This document shows positions 28,412 to 37,659 of a stretch of DNA of 64,000 nucleotides, piece after piece; position 1 is the first letter of the stretch; each line of letters begins with the position of its first letter. Source of the stretch: Martinezella rhizogenes. Its GTDB lineage: Bacteria > Pseudomonadota > Alphaproteobacteria > Rhizobiales > Rhizobiaceae. The notes under the pieces are model-generated. The model searched no databases. It was not told where the DNA came from and saw only the letters and a program-made list of their open reading frames with translations. Location of the stretch: the NCBI RefSeq assembly GCF_027460065.1, contig NZ_JAPYZZ010000009.1, forward strand, positions 1 through 64,000. The letters run 5' to 3'. A program made the translations under genes and the position numbers.

Positions 28412-30597
28412 TTCACGGCTCCGACAGGTTTGGCGCTTTTGGGAGCGGGCCGACCCGCGCGCAGGAGATAATAAAGTCCGCGCTGCGTCTGGAAGAGCGC
28501 GATCGCCAGGAAGATCGCCGTGCCACGGATGAGCCCCGGGTTCTTGCGACGCACGCGCTGGAATTCGGTCCATTGTTCGGAATTGGCGAAGATCAGGTCG
28601 GCGATCAGGCGATGATCCACCGCGCGCTGCGGCGAGAAGGTGCAGCCGATGGAAACAAAACCTTCGCCCCTCACCGTTCGCACCACGTTCAAAGGCATCG
28701 TTTCCGGCACGCCCTCGCTGTGCGGCTTGACCTTCACGATGGCCGTCGCGCCTTTTTCGATGTTTGTGGTGCTGTCGAAAATATTGATCAGCAACCCGTG
28801 CACCGATACGTTGTCGATGGAAGCCGGAATCCAGGCGTCGCTGCCCTCAAGCTGGACCTCGCAGCGCCGTTTGACCGTGATGCGCCGTGATGCCGACTTG
28901 TCGCCGCGCTCAGAGACGACACCCAGCGCGCAGCCCGCAAAGATGAGGTTGAGCAGGTTCCAGCCGCCGACCACCAGCGTGACATCCGCCTTGTAGGGTT
29001 CGCTGTAGATGCGCCATATGGCAAAGGCCATCGCCACCAACAGCAGTGCGAAAATGACGAAGAACGGCCGGCTGATTTCCGAAAGCCTCGCCTCGGCGAT
29101 GGACTCATCCTTGGCCGTGACCTTGAAGGTGGGCTTGCCCGGATTGAAGATCACCGAAACCACGGCCGGCAGCAGGTGGACGGTCTGCACATATTCGTAA
29201 AGTTCCGAAATCCACGGCCAGCGGAAACTGCCGTAGAGATAGTTCTGCATCATCAGGTTCACGAGCATATAGGCCGCCGTATAGGCGAGGAACTCGCCGC
29301 CCGAAGCCACGAAAATCTGCAGGTCGAAGAACAGATAGAATAGCGGCGCGAACAGGAAGATGGTTCGCGGGAATGGAAAGAGCCAGAACAGCGTTGACGA
29401 CATGTAGCAGAGACGCTGCGTAAACGAGAGGCCACGCTTGAACAGCGGCTGGCGGAAAATCAGGATTTGCATCATGCCCTGCGCCCAGCGGCTGCGCTGG
29501 CCGATGAAGCTTGCAAAGGTGGCCGGCTGCAAGCCGGCAATCAGCGGCTTGTCGACATAAATGCTGTTCCAGCCGCGCGAATGCAGCGCCAATGCCGTTT
29601 CACAATCCTCGGTGATGCTGACGCCGCTGAAACCATCGCTATCCTGAAGCGCCTCACGCCGCAGCACGGCGGCGGAACCGCAGAAGAACGCGCCGTTCCA
29701 TTTGTCGAGACCACGCTGGATGATGCCGTAAAACATCTCGTTTTCGCTCGGCATCGTCTCGAAGGTACGCAGGTTGCGCTCAATCGGATCCGGATTGACG
29801 AAGAAATGCGGCGTCTGCACCAGAAAGAGCCGGGGGTCCTCTTCGAAATAACCCACCGTTTCCAGAAGGAAGTCACGGGCGGGTGCGTGATCGGCGTCGA
29901 ACACGGTCACCAGCTCACCGGTGGAGTGGGCGAGACCGTTATTGAGATTGCCGGCCTTGGCGTGAACATTGCGCTCGCGCGTCAGATAGCGCACGTCGAG
30001 ATCTTCACAGAGCTTCTTCAGCTCCTCATGGCGACGCTGCGCCGCCTGCGCTTCGACGATATTGGCGGCATTGCGCTTCTGCACCGAGCCGCCATCATCC
30101 AGCAGCCAGACGGTGAAACGGTCGGCTGGATAATCCATGTTCTTGGCCGCCGCCAACGTATTGGCGAGAAGTTCCGCATCTTCATTATAGCTCGGCACGA
30201 AGACATCGACCGTCGGCCGATAGTCGGGCGAGCCGGGCCGCGTCTTACGCGACGGCAGCGGCATGGACACGATGACGAGGCTGAGGCCAAGCATCACGAC
30301 GCTGTACATTTCCGCCAGGTAAAGCAGAAAGCCGGGAATGAAGTTCTCGAGCTGGTTGACGGGCGGCAGCGTGCTTGTCGTGCGCCAGTAGACATAACGC
30401 AGAACAATGGCCGTGCCGAAACCCAGCGCCACCAGCCGCCAGGCCCCCTGCCCGTTGAAGCTCTTGATTGTCGCGAGCAGGATGAGGGAGATCGCGGTCG
30501 CCACCAGATGCGTCTGCAGGCTGACCGGCATCGTGACGATGGCCAGAACGCAAAGCGACACAAGCAACCAGACAATGACTGTAATGGCCTTGTTCAT
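28408..30597 (-). CDS. celA: cellulose synthase catalytic subunit with PilZ domain
   Basis: The 729-residue GT2 protein polymerises UDP-glucose to beta-1,4-glucan at the inner membrane. It has N-terminal membrane helices, the acidic motifs DDGG (about 157), FDADH (about 232) and TEDCE (about 328), the processive motif QRSRW (about 366), more helices, and a C-terminal PilZ-like region from about 576 (RRCEVQLEG … NVSVHGLLI). The PilZ RxxxR part is only partly clear by eye, but c-di-GMP activation of the A. tumefaciens enzyme is established. It precedes celB with an ATGA overlap. Confidence 0.96.
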   Translation of the reverse strand: MNKAITVIVWLLVSLCVLAIVTMPVSLQTHLVATAISLILLATIKSFNGQGAWRLVALGFGTAIVLRYVYWRTTSTLPPVNQLENFIPGFLLYLAEMYSVVMLGLSLVIVSMPLPSRKTRPGSPDYRPTVDVFVPSYNEDAELLANTLAAAKNMDYPADRFTVWLLDDGGSVQKRNAANIVEAQAAQRRHEELKKLCEDLDVRYLTRERNVHAKAGNLNNGLAHSTGELVTVFDADHAPARDFLLETVGYFEEDPRLFLVQTPHFFVNPDPIERNLRTFETMPSENEMFYGIIQRGLDKWNGAFFCGSAAVLRREALQDSDGFSGVSITEDCETALALHSRGWNSIYVDKPLIAGLQPATFASFIGQRSRWAQGMMQILIFRQPLFKRGLSFTQRLCYMSSTLFWLFPFPRTIFLFAPLFYLFFDLQIFVASGGEFLAYTAAYMLVNLMMQNYLYGSFRWPWISELYEYVQTVHLLPAVVSVIFNPGKPTFKVTAKDESIAEARLSEISRPFFVIFALLLVAMAFAIWRIYSEPYKADVTLVVGGWNLLNLIFAGCALGVVSERGDKSASRRITVKRRCEVQLEGSDAWIPASIDNVSVHGLLINIFDSTTNIEKGATAIVKVKPHSEGVPETMPLNVVRTVRGEGFVSIGCTFSPQRAVDHRLIADLIFANSEQWTEFQRVRRKNPGLIRGTAIFLAIALFQTQRGLYYLLRAGRPAPKSAKPVGAVK

Positions 30598-30691
30598 CCA
30601 GAAACTTTCCGTTCTCTACCCCATCCGGAATTTCTGCCCGGAAATTTTGTGATATGCGCCTCGGCGCTCCCTTCCCCGCTGGCTTCGCCGA

Positions 30692-31744
30692 TCACCTGCA
30701 TCCTGGCGCCGCTCCCGAACCGGACAGACAAGCTGGCGAGGGAATGGACACCTGCGGAACTTGCGATGTCTGCGGGACACTTCCCACCTGCCTAGCTCCC
30801 ACCGAAGGTCGCGCAGGCTGGAGAGGCACACCCGCCGATGTGGGCGAGGGAATACTGACAGCAGCAACGGGCGGCAGCGGCTGCGGTTCCGGCTGCGCGG
30901 GCGCGGCGACCGTCACGCGACGGGCTGGCCGGGGCGGCACACTGGCCGTGACCTCGCCGCCCGGCCGCATCGGCACATCCTCCGCCTTCATGGGATAGAC
31001 GGGGTTGCCGGGCCGGCCGAGATTCTGATCCACAGCCTGCGGCGTACCATAGGGGTTCCAGCTTGGCGAAGCGTATGTGCCGGTGATGGTGTAATTATAC
31101 ATGACCGCCAGCAGCCGCTCGACACTGGCGCCCGACTGGCAAAGCCGCAGCCGCACCTTGATGCGTCCGAGATTGCGATAATCCTGCCGCATGCTTTCCG
31201 GCGAACGTATGTCCTGCCAGCCATAGAGGCACATATCGTCGCCGCGCCCTTTGCCGGCCGCATATGAAAAGGCACCATAACCATTCTGCAGGTAATTTGC
31301 CGACATGGCGATGTTTTCACCCGGGAACTCGGCGCGGATTTCTCGGGCGACCGACGAGGCCCTGAAACCCGTGAAAGTCAGAGCGTCACGATCAGTATCG
31401 CCCGCCTGCTGCGGACCGAAAAACTCCGCCTTGAGATAATTCTGCCCGGGGGTGACGGCTTCGGAGCGCAAAATGACCTGCTGTGCCACGGCGTTGGAAT
31501 AGGTGCGATTGACCACGGCGACGATTTCGGGACCACCGGGCGGCGGGAAAATCAGCGCTTCGGAAGGGGATGCCATCTGCGCGCCCCCGAACGACCGAAC
31601 GCCCGCGGGAGTATTGCAGGCCGAAAGAACCGCAACTGAGAACAGCAATGAAGTATAGGCAGAAAATCTCACTGCCTTGCGCCCCTTTATTTCCCCAACA
31701 CCGCCCAGGTTAAAAGGAAACCGAATCACTAATGACCAGATCAT
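30692..31744 (-). CDS. bcsN: cellulose biosynthesis lipoprotein BcsN
   Basis: The 350-residue protein has a signal with a lipobox (LLFSVAVLSACNT, Cys near residue 43 of the longest frame), a central domain (IVAVVNRTYSNAVAQQVILR …) of the BcsN family, and a long Pro/Val/Ser-rich tail. BcsN marks type III cellulose operons of Rhizobiales and stands 94 bp upstream of celA on the same strand. A start at an internal ATG or GTG closer to the signal peptide is possible, because the first 25 residues are unusual for a lipoprotein leader. Its molecular role is unknown. Confidence 0.85.
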   Translation of the reverse strand: MIWSLVIRFPFNLGGVGEIKGRKAVRFSAYTSLLFSVAVLSACNTPAGVRSFGGAQMASPSEALIFPPPGGPEIVAVVNRTYSNAVAQQVILRSEAVTPGQNYLKAEFFGPQQAGDTDRDALTFTGFRASSVAREIRAEFPGENIAMSANYLQNGYGAFSYAAGKGRGDDMCLYGWQDIRSPESMRQDYRNLGRIKVRLRLCQSGASVERLLAVMYNYTITGTYASPSWNPYGTPQAVDQNLGRPGNPVYPMKAEDVPMRPGGEVTASVPPRPARRVTVAAPAQPEPQPLPPVAAVSIPSPTSAGVPLQPARPSVGARQVGSVPQTSQVPQVSIPSPACLSGSGAAPGCR

Positions 31745-32009
31745 TGCTACGAAATACGTGAGGACTACGAATAAGCAATCTCAAATTTGCATTGTAATTT
31801 CTGACACTTTATGAATCGCGAATCGCTGTTGCGACCCGTGTCTGCACCAAAGAGCGGGGAACCAATGGCGCTGCGAAGGGTTGGCTTCCTGTCAGATCGA
31901 TAATTTTACGGTTGCAGCGCAATATGTCCCATGGTCTACTTGCGTCTATTATGACGTATTTTTATTGGTCAATTTTTTTAATTTAACTGTAAAACCAGAG
32001 AGTTATCGT
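31745..32009. other. divergent promoter region of the cellulose operon and the AGE-family gene
   Basis: The 265 bp are AT-rich next to the + strand gene and contain no convincing ORF. It must drive bcsN-celABC-bcsK leftward and the AGE-family gene rightward. I did not find a clear sigma-70 or sigma-54 box. Confidence 0.4.
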
Positions 32010-33194
32010 ATGACAGTGCAATTTCCGAGCATTTCGCAGACGCTTGCCGAAGAGATCGGAACATTACGGAAATGGCTTGACGAGGACGCCCTGCCCCTGT
32101 GGTGGGAGGCGGGTTCGGCGCGTCCGGAGGGCGGTTTTTACGAGCGTCTCAGCCAGAATGCGAAGCCGATTTTTTCCGATGATCGTCGCGCCCGCGTGCA
32201 GCCGCGTCAGGCCTATTGTTTCGCCGCCGCCGGCCAGCATGGCTGGCAGGGACCGTGGAAAGACGCGCTCTCGCATGGCCTCTCCTGGTTCGAGAAAATC
32301 TATCGCCTCGAGAACGGCCTTTATGGCAACCTCGCCGACCAGACCGGTCGGCTGATCGATCCCTCCTTCGATCTCTATAATCAGGCTTTCGCGCTTTTCG
32401 CCGCTGCGCAGGCGGCCGCGAGCCTTCCCGAACGCAAGGACGAGATGCGCGTCAGGGCGCTTGATATCCTCGCAATCCTCGAGCGCGACTACAGACATCC
32501 CGTCGCCGGCTTCGAGGAAGAGAACCCGCCGCGCACCCCGCTCTGTTCCAATCCCCACATGCATCTTTTCGAGGCGATGCTGGCCTGGGAAGCGCAGGAC
32601 CCGCAAGGCCCCTGGTCGGCGCTGGCCGATGAGATTGCCGATCTGGCGCTCACACGCTTCATCGATAGCGGCAATGGCGGCTTGCGGGAGTTCTTCGAGC
32701 ATGACTGGACGCCTCATAAGAGCGACAAGGGCCGCATCATGGAGCCGGGCCACCAGTTTGAATGGGCTTGGCTTCTGGTGCGCTGGGGCAGCCTGCGCGG
32801 CAATGATGAAGCGATCATGAAGGCCAGGCGCCTGTTCGAGATCGGCGAAGAACACGGCATCTGCCCGCGCCGCAAGGTGGCGATCATGAGCCTTTACGAC
32901 GATTTTTCGGTGCATGACGGGCTGGCGCGGCTGTGGCCGCAGACGGAGTGGCTGAAGGCTGCGGTGCGGCTTGCGAGCATCACGAGCGGAGAGGAACGGC
33001 AACGCTACCTCACCTCGGGCCTGCGCGCGATCGGCGCGCTGCAACCGTTCCTCGACACACCGGTCAAAGGACTTTGGTTCGACAAATGGCCGGCCGACAG
33101 GCCTATGCTCGACGAGCCGGCACCGGCAAGCACATTCTATCACATCGTCTGCGCCATCTATGAGGCGGAGGCGGTACTGGCGGCGGGGCAATAA
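32010..33194 (+). CDS. AGE-family sugar isomerase/epimerase (mannose isomerase-like)
   Basis: The 394-residue protein is an alpha6/alpha6 barrel of the N-acylglucosamine 2-epimerase family. Motifs seen are the R-x-Q…YCFAAAG region, NPHMHLFEAMLAW with the conserved His, and EPGHQFEWAWLLVRW with the second catalytic His. Family members interconvert N-acetylglucosamine/N-acetylmannosamine or mannose/fructose; the EPGHxFEW and NPHMH context is close to bacterial mannose isomerases. The ATG at 32010 starts the family similarity; the frame is open 43 codons upstream in AT-rich leader. It lies between two polysaccharide systems, so supply of a sugar is plausible. Confidence 0.85.
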   Translation: MTVQFPSISQTLAEEIGTLRKWLDEDALPLWWEAGSARPEGGFYERLSQNAKPIFSDDRRARVQPRQAYCFAAAGQHGWQGPWKDALSHGLSWFEKIYRLENGLYGNLADQTGRLIDPSFDLYNQAFALFAAAQAAASLPERKDEMRVRALDILAILERDYRHPVAGFEEENPPRTPLCSNPHMHLFEAMLAWEAQDPQGPWSALADEIADLALTRFIDSGNGGLREFFEHDWTPHKSDKGRIMEPGHQFEWAWLLVRWGSLRGNDEAIMKARRLFEIGEEHGICPRRKVAIMSLYDDFSVHDGLARLWPQTEWLKAAVRLASITSGEERQRYLTSGLRAIGALQPFLDTPVKGLWFDKWPADRPMLDEPAPASTFYHIVCAIYEAEAVLAAGQ

Positions 33195-33196
33195 AC

Positions 33197-33213
33197 CTCG
33201 CCCACCGGGCGAG
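33197..33213. terminator. hairpin between convergent genes
   Basis: CTCGCCC pairs with GGGCGAG around ACC in the 52 bp between the AGE-family stop and the hydrolase stop. No T run follows. Confidence 0.45.
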
Positions 33214-33246
33214 CGGCATCAGCCGCCCGCCGGTTTCAGAGATCAG

Positions 33247-34209
33247 TCAAGCCCTGGCCGGGCGCACGACGCGCCAGTCCGGTTTGCCGAGATTGTGCGG
33301 CCAGGAATGCACATCCTTGTCATTGAAATAGACGACCTCTTCCAGCTTCGGAAAATCTGCCTGTTTCAACGTCACGTCGTTCATCCATGGACGAACATAG
33401 GAATCGCCGCCTTCATAACCCAGCTCGGCAACCCAGACCGGCCTGTTGAAGGTTTCGACAAGTCCATAGCCCTTGCGCAGCAGATCCGTGAAGGTCTTCG
33501 GCCCGCCATATTCGATCTTGTCATAATCCTCGAGGCCGAAGACCGAGAGGCCGACCAGATCCGCGTAGTTGTCGCCAGGATAGTAAGCCCGCAGGCCATC
33601 CAGACCTTTGGGTGACCACATCACCTTGACGCCGGGAACCGCCTTGCGGGTCATGTCCACCATGCGTTTATAGGCTGTGATGTAATCACGCGGGTTCCAG
33701 CCCGACCACGAGAAGCGGCCGGACGTGTCTTCCATTTCCTGTCCCCAGCGCAGGATCAGCGGGCTCTTCATCGCCGACATGCGTGCGACGATCGCCTGCA
33801 TGTTCTTGTCGTAATCGCCGCTCAGCACCTTGCGCCGCAACTCGTCGGACGAAAGCCGCCAGTTGACGTCCCAGGACCATGGCTCGACCGTGATCATCAC
33901 GTTGCGTTTGCGTTCCAGGGCATAGGCATCCGCAAGCGCCAGACTGTCGAGATCCACGTCTTCCCAGGGCAGGAACAGATGCTCCGTCGCCACCCCGGTC
34001 TGTCCGGTGAAATCGCCGTGCGGATCATAGGCACCGAAACGAATGCCATCCGCATGCAATGTCGGACGTTTGTCGGCAAGTGTCTTCATGCCCGTCGAGG
34101 TCATGGGGGCGACCCCCTGTGCGTCGAGCTTGAGCACCGGATACATGCCGGCGGTAAAGGCTGCGGCGGCACCACTTGCGAACAGAAGTGTTCTTCTTGT
34201 TATCTGCAT
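33247..34209 (-). CDS. exported glycoside hydrolase, GH26-like
   Basis: A 320-residue protein starts with a twin-arginine-like leader (TRRTLLFASGAAAAFTAGM). The mature part resembles GH26-type TIM barrels: LRWGQEMEDTSGRFSWSGWN in the place of the acid/base motif, YYPGDNYADLVGLSVFG, and a likely nucleophile Glu in VWVAELGYEG. It is the last gene of the operon, 13 bp after the DUF995-like gene, with an AAGGAG site. GH26 enzymes mostly cut beta-mannans or mixed glucans, so it may trim the polymer made by the GT2 synthase. Family assignment is by motif memory. Confidence 0.72.
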   Translation of the reverse strand: MQITRRTLLFASGAAAAFTAGMYPVLKLDAQGVAPMTSTGMKTLADKRPTLHADGIRFGAYDPHGDFTGQTGVATEHLFLPWEDVDLDSLALADAYALERKRNVMITVEPWSWDVNWRLSSDELRRKVLSGDYDKNMQAIVARMSAMKSPLILRWGQEMEDTSGRFSWSGWNPRDYITAYKRMVDMTRKAVPGVKVMWSPKGLDGLRAYYPGDNYADLVGLSVFGLEDYDKIEYGGPKTFTDLLRKGYGLVETFNRPVWVAELGYEGGDSYVRPWMNDVTLKQADFPKLEEVVYFNDKDVHSWPHNLGKPDWRVVRPARA

Positions 34210-34222
34210 GACACCTTACTCC

Positions 34223-34726
34223 TTACCTTGTTGCCGTCATCGCCTTGTCGTAGGCGGCGATCTGCGGCGTGACATCGTCCTTGCGGACGAGCTTGAGGAA
34301 TTCATCGCCAGGGCGTGGCGGGTTGTGCCGGAACACGTACCATTGTCCGCCCTGCTTGCGCTGGTAGAGCACCTTGCCGATGCGGCCGTGGTCGAAGCAG
34401 GTATCGGCCTTGCCGCTTCCCGCCTCGGCTTTCCAGGTGGCCCGCATGCACAATGTGCCGTTGGCATCGACGGTCCAGCGGCCTTCACCGACGGACTTCT
34501 TGCCTTTTTCTTCCGTTGCGGCGATGAATTTACGGCCGTCGGCGATGAAGCGTCCGCCGCCCGTATCCCATTTCCAGGTCTTGTCGAAGTACATCTCCAC
34601 GACTTCACTGGTTCTGAGCGGTTTCGGCGTCTTCGTGCCGCCTGCAGCATGGACGGCGCTTGGCGCAACCATTGCAAGACACAGTACGAAAGCGGAGAAT
34701 CCGCATTTGCTTATTGTTGTTTTCAT
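34223..34726 (-). CDS. DUF995-like secreted protein
   Basis: The 167-residue product has a signal peptide (MKTTISKCGFSAFVLCLAMVAPSAVHA) and a mature domain with TWKWDTGGGRFIADGRKFIA and GRWTVDANGTLCMRATW, resembling the DUF995 family of Rhizobiales. The ATG at 34726 follows an excellent AAGGAGGAGG site. An alternative ATG at 34744, overlapping the GT2 stop, would add six residues before the signal. Function unknown; its place in the operon suggests a periplasmic or surface accessory of polysaccharide synthesis. Confidence 0.82.
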   Translation of the reverse strand: MKTTISKCGFSAFVLCLAMVAPSAVHAAGGTKTPKPLRTSEVVEMYFDKTWKWDTGGGRFIADGRKFIAATEEKGKKSVGEGRWTVDANGTLCMRATWKAEAGSGKADTCFDHGRIGKVLYQRKQGGQWYVFRHNPPRPGDEFLKLVRKDDVTPQIAAYDKAMTATR

Positions 34727-34740
34727 CACAGCCTCCTCCT

Positions 34741-36678
34741 TCATTGTCCGACCCTATTGTCGGCCAGCATGATTTCTCCAGTTGCCACCGCCGGCGGCGG
34801 CACAACGATGGGTTCCGCCTGCATTTCCTGCGGTCCACGCCATACCGGCAGGACGATGCGCAGTTTCAGGCGTACCGATCTCGCGCCTTCCACGCCCGCA
34901 CCGGCGACCGTGAACCGCGTTTCGGTAAAACTGACATAGGATTGCCCGTGCGACAGGGCTTCCAGCCCGCCGATCGCGTGGGAGCTGAGTTCGGCAGCAC
35001 TTCCGGCCACTAGCAGCAGGGAACAGGCGGCGGCACTTGCTCCACCGCGCAGGGCCGGTAGCATCGGCAAACCGTTTTCCATTGCGTGGCGGATGAGCAG
35101 AAACACCGACAGGCCCGCATAGATCGCCACATTGAGGGCGGCGAAGATGAAGAAGCCCTCTGCGCCGTTTTCCCGCGGCGCCAGAACCATGGCAAGAAGG
35201 CTGAGCGCCGCCAGCACCATGTAAGGTGCTACAACCTGCAGCGGCAGCGGCGGCTTTGCCTGCGTACCCTTGGGCGTAATCCGGAAATCGACAAAATCCC
35301 CCCGGACCGTATCCCGTATCGCCGCCAGCACACCCATCAGCGACCAGGGCCAGCGAAGGAACAGGAACACCATGGCTTCCCAGCTGAAAAGCTTCGCATC
35401 ATGCGGACGGAATGCGCCCGTGGCCCGCCAGAAGAAGGCAAATACGATCATGATCAACGAAACCGGCAGGAAATGCATCAGGAACGCCGGATAGGACGCG
35501 TTGACCAGCACATGACCTCGTACCAGTGCAACGACCGGAAGCACGAACATCAGGGCCATAAAGCCGGAGAACAACGGGTACCAGAGCTGTGAAAACAGGA
35601 ACTGGAACTTCAGCCGCGGAGGTAGCTTCGGCACGTACTGCCGCGAATATTGCAGCAGAATGGTCATCAGACTGCGCGACCACTGGAATTCCTGCACGAT
35701 GAGATCGGTAAAGGTCACCGGCCCGTCGCCATGAGCGATGGCGTTGACGGCATGGATACCGCGCCAGCCGCCGGCATTCATCAAAAGCGTGGTGGAATGA
35801 TCTTCGGCAAGCTCCGGCCCAAGACCGCCAACCTCCCGCAGGGCCTTCGTGCGCACGGCATAATGCGAACCGATGCAAAGCGGCGCCCAGCCGTTGTTGT
35901 AGCCCAGCTGCAGCGCGCCATGCAGGCTCGCCTCCGCATATAGCCTGCCGCGTGCGGCCCAGCTCTGGTCGGCATTGGCATCGCAGATGCTCGGGGCCGA
36001 GACATATCCAACCGCTGGATCGGCAAAGGGACGGATGATCTCGCGCAGATAATCCGGTTCGGGCACATGATCGGCATCGAACTGGGCGACGAAATCATAA
36101 CGTTCGTAACCATAATGATCGTAGAAATAGGCGAGATTGCCCTCCTTGCAGCGGGTGCGCCGCGGCCAGGTCTTGCGATGATAATCGGCGACGCCCTGCC
36201 GGGTGGAGACGAAAACGCCGTGCGCCCCGCACCATTTCAGTGTGTGCGCATCCGGGGCCTCATCGGCCAGCCAGACGTCGAATTCCAGCCCTTTCTGCTC
36301 CAGCATGGCCAGCAGCGTCTTTTCCAGCACGGCAAAGGGTTCAGAGGGCGCCTTGGTGGCAACCATCGCCACCCTGCCTCGCGGCAGCGGCGACTTCGGA
36401 TCGACGATCTTCGCATTCAGGAAGATGAAGATGAAATAGGACGGCAGAAGCGTGATCCACGCGAGCGTTATCGTGACGACCGTATAATAGGGCCAGTCGA
36501 TGACGCGATCGCGGTCGAGCCACCAGATCCAGAACCAGGCAAGGGTCACCAGCCAGCCACCGATGCCGAGACGATAGGCCATACGGTTCCAGCCGCTGAA
36601 AACCGGCTGCATCCGCAGATCCCCGGTCGCAGCGATCGCGCGGGCCGATGGCGCTGAGGGCGTCGAGTGCGTCTTCAT
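34741..36678 (-). CDS. processive family-2 glycosyltransferase (polysaccharide synthase)
   Basis: The 645-residue inner-membrane protein has two N-terminal helices, a cytosolic GT2 domain (about 100-340) with VWLADEAPD, FDADH (about 199), EDHST (about 290) and QEFQW (about 328), and five or more C-terminal helices. Overall layout is that of cellulose, curdlan or mannan synthases. The canonical TED and QxxRW motifs read EDH and QEFQW, so the arginine is replaced by glutamine. It lacks a PilZ domain. Start overlaps the epimerase stop (ATGA). The polymer made is unknown. Confidence 0.85.
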   Translation of the reverse strand: MKTHSTPSAPSARAIAATGDLRMQPVFSGWNRMAYRLGIGGWLVTLAWFWIWWLDRDRVIDWPYYTVVTITLAWITLLPSYFIFIFLNAKIVDPKSPLPRGRVAMVATKAPSEPFAVLEKTLLAMLEQKGLEFDVWLADEAPDAHTLKWCGAHGVFVSTRQGVADYHRKTWPRRTRCKEGNLAYFYDHYGYERYDFVAQFDADHVPEPDYLREIIRPFADPAVGYVSAPSICDANADQSWAARGRLYAEASLHGALQLGYNNGWAPLCIGSHYAVRTKALREVGGLGPELAEDHSTTLLMNAGGWRGIHAVNAIAHGDGPVTFTDLIVQEFQWSRSLMTILLQYSRQYVPKLPPRLKFQFLFSQLWYPLFSGFMALMFVLPVVALVRGHVLVNASYPAFLMHFLPVSLIMIVFAFFWRATGAFRPHDAKLFSWEAMVFLFLRWPWSLMGVLAAIRDTVRGDFVDFRITPKGTQAKPPLPLQVVAPYMVLAALSLLAMVLAPRENGAEGFFIFAALNVAIYAGLSVFLLIRHAMENGLPMLPALRGGASAAACSLLLVAGSAAELSSHAIGGLEALSHGQSYVSFTETRFTVAGAGVEGARSVRLKLRIVLPVWRGPQEMQAEPIVVPPPAVATGEIMLADNRVGQ

Positions 36679-37658
36679 GACCGTACCTCCAGTCCAAAAC
36701 CGGGGCCGGCCGTGCGGATGATGGTGTCGATATCCGAACGCTTCGGGATGAAGCCCAGCGTCTCTTCCGCGCGTCTGATGTCAGCAAACAGCGCGGGCGG
36801 ATCGCCGGCGCGCCTTGCGCCGAAATGTACCGGCACTTCCTGCCCGGTCACCCGGTGGATTGCCCGGATGATATCGCCGACCGATGTGCCGTGACCGGAG
36901 CCAAGATTGACACGCAGCGTCTCACCGCCATCGACAAGATAATTGACGGCGGCCAAATGGGCATCGGCGAGATCGCTGACATGGATATAGTCGCGAATGC
37001 AGGTGCCGTCGCTGGTGTCGTAGTCCGCGCCGAAGACATCGAGTTGCGGCAACCTTGCGGCGGCGGCCATCAGCGCCCGGGGGATCAGATGGGTCTCCGG
37101 TTCATGGCGTTCGTAAAGCTCGCCGTCCGGATCGGCGCCCGCCGCATTGAAATAGCGCAAGGCCACGAAACGCAGACCATAGGCGGCGGCATAATCCTCC
37201 AGCGCCATTTCGAAGATCAACTTGGTGCGCCCGTAAGGATTGACCGGCATCTGCGCCGTTTCCTCACGGATCGGCAATTGCTGCGGCACGCCATAGGTGG
37301 CGCAGCTGGAGGAAAACACCAGCCCGCCAATATTCTGGTCGAGACAGGCATCCAGCAGCGACAGGCTGCCGCCGACATTGTTACGGTAATATTTACGCGG
37401 ATCCTCGACGGATTCACCGACATAGGCGTTGGCCGCGCAATGGATGACGAAGGCCGGCGAGAACTCGCGAAGCGTGGATTTCAGCAGGGCTCCATCGAGA
37501 ATGTCGCCCTCAATGAACGGCCCCCAGCGAACGGAATCCGCGTGACCGGTCGAGAGATTATCATAAGCGATGGGCTTGAAGCCGGATTGTGCCAGCGCCT
37601 TGCAGATGTGGCTGCCTATGAATCCGGCCCCGCCCGTGACGAGGATTGTGCGGGGCAT
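36675..37658 (-). CDS. galE: UDP-glucose 4-epimerase
   Basis: The 327-residue extended SDR has the NAD motif VTGGAGFIGSHICKAL, a YDNLSTGH segment, the catalytic S…YGRTK, and the late RAGDPPALFAD typical of GalE/ExoB. It interconverts UDP-glucose and UDP-galactose; next to a UDP-xylose-forming enzyme it may also make UDP-arabinose. The ATG at 37658 is one base from the stop of the upstream gene. It is probably a second galE, specific to this operon, since exoB is normally elsewhere. Confidence 0.9.
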   Translation of the reverse strand: MPRTILVTGGAGFIGSHICKALAQSGFKPIAYDNLSTGHADSVRWGPFIEGDILDGALLKSTLREFSPAFVIHCAANAYVGESVEDPRKYYRNNVGGSLSLLDACLDQNIGGLVFSSSCATYGVPQQLPIREETAQMPVNPYGRTKLIFEMALEDYAAAYGLRFVALRYFNAAGADPDGELYERHEPETHLIPRALMAAAARLPQLDVFGADYDTSDGTCIRDYIHVSDLADAHLAAVNYLVDGGETLRVNLGSGHGTSVGDIIRAIHRVTGQEVPVHFGARRAGDPPALFADIRRAEETLGFIPKRSDIDTIIRTAGPGFGLEVRS

Positions 37659-37659
37659 C

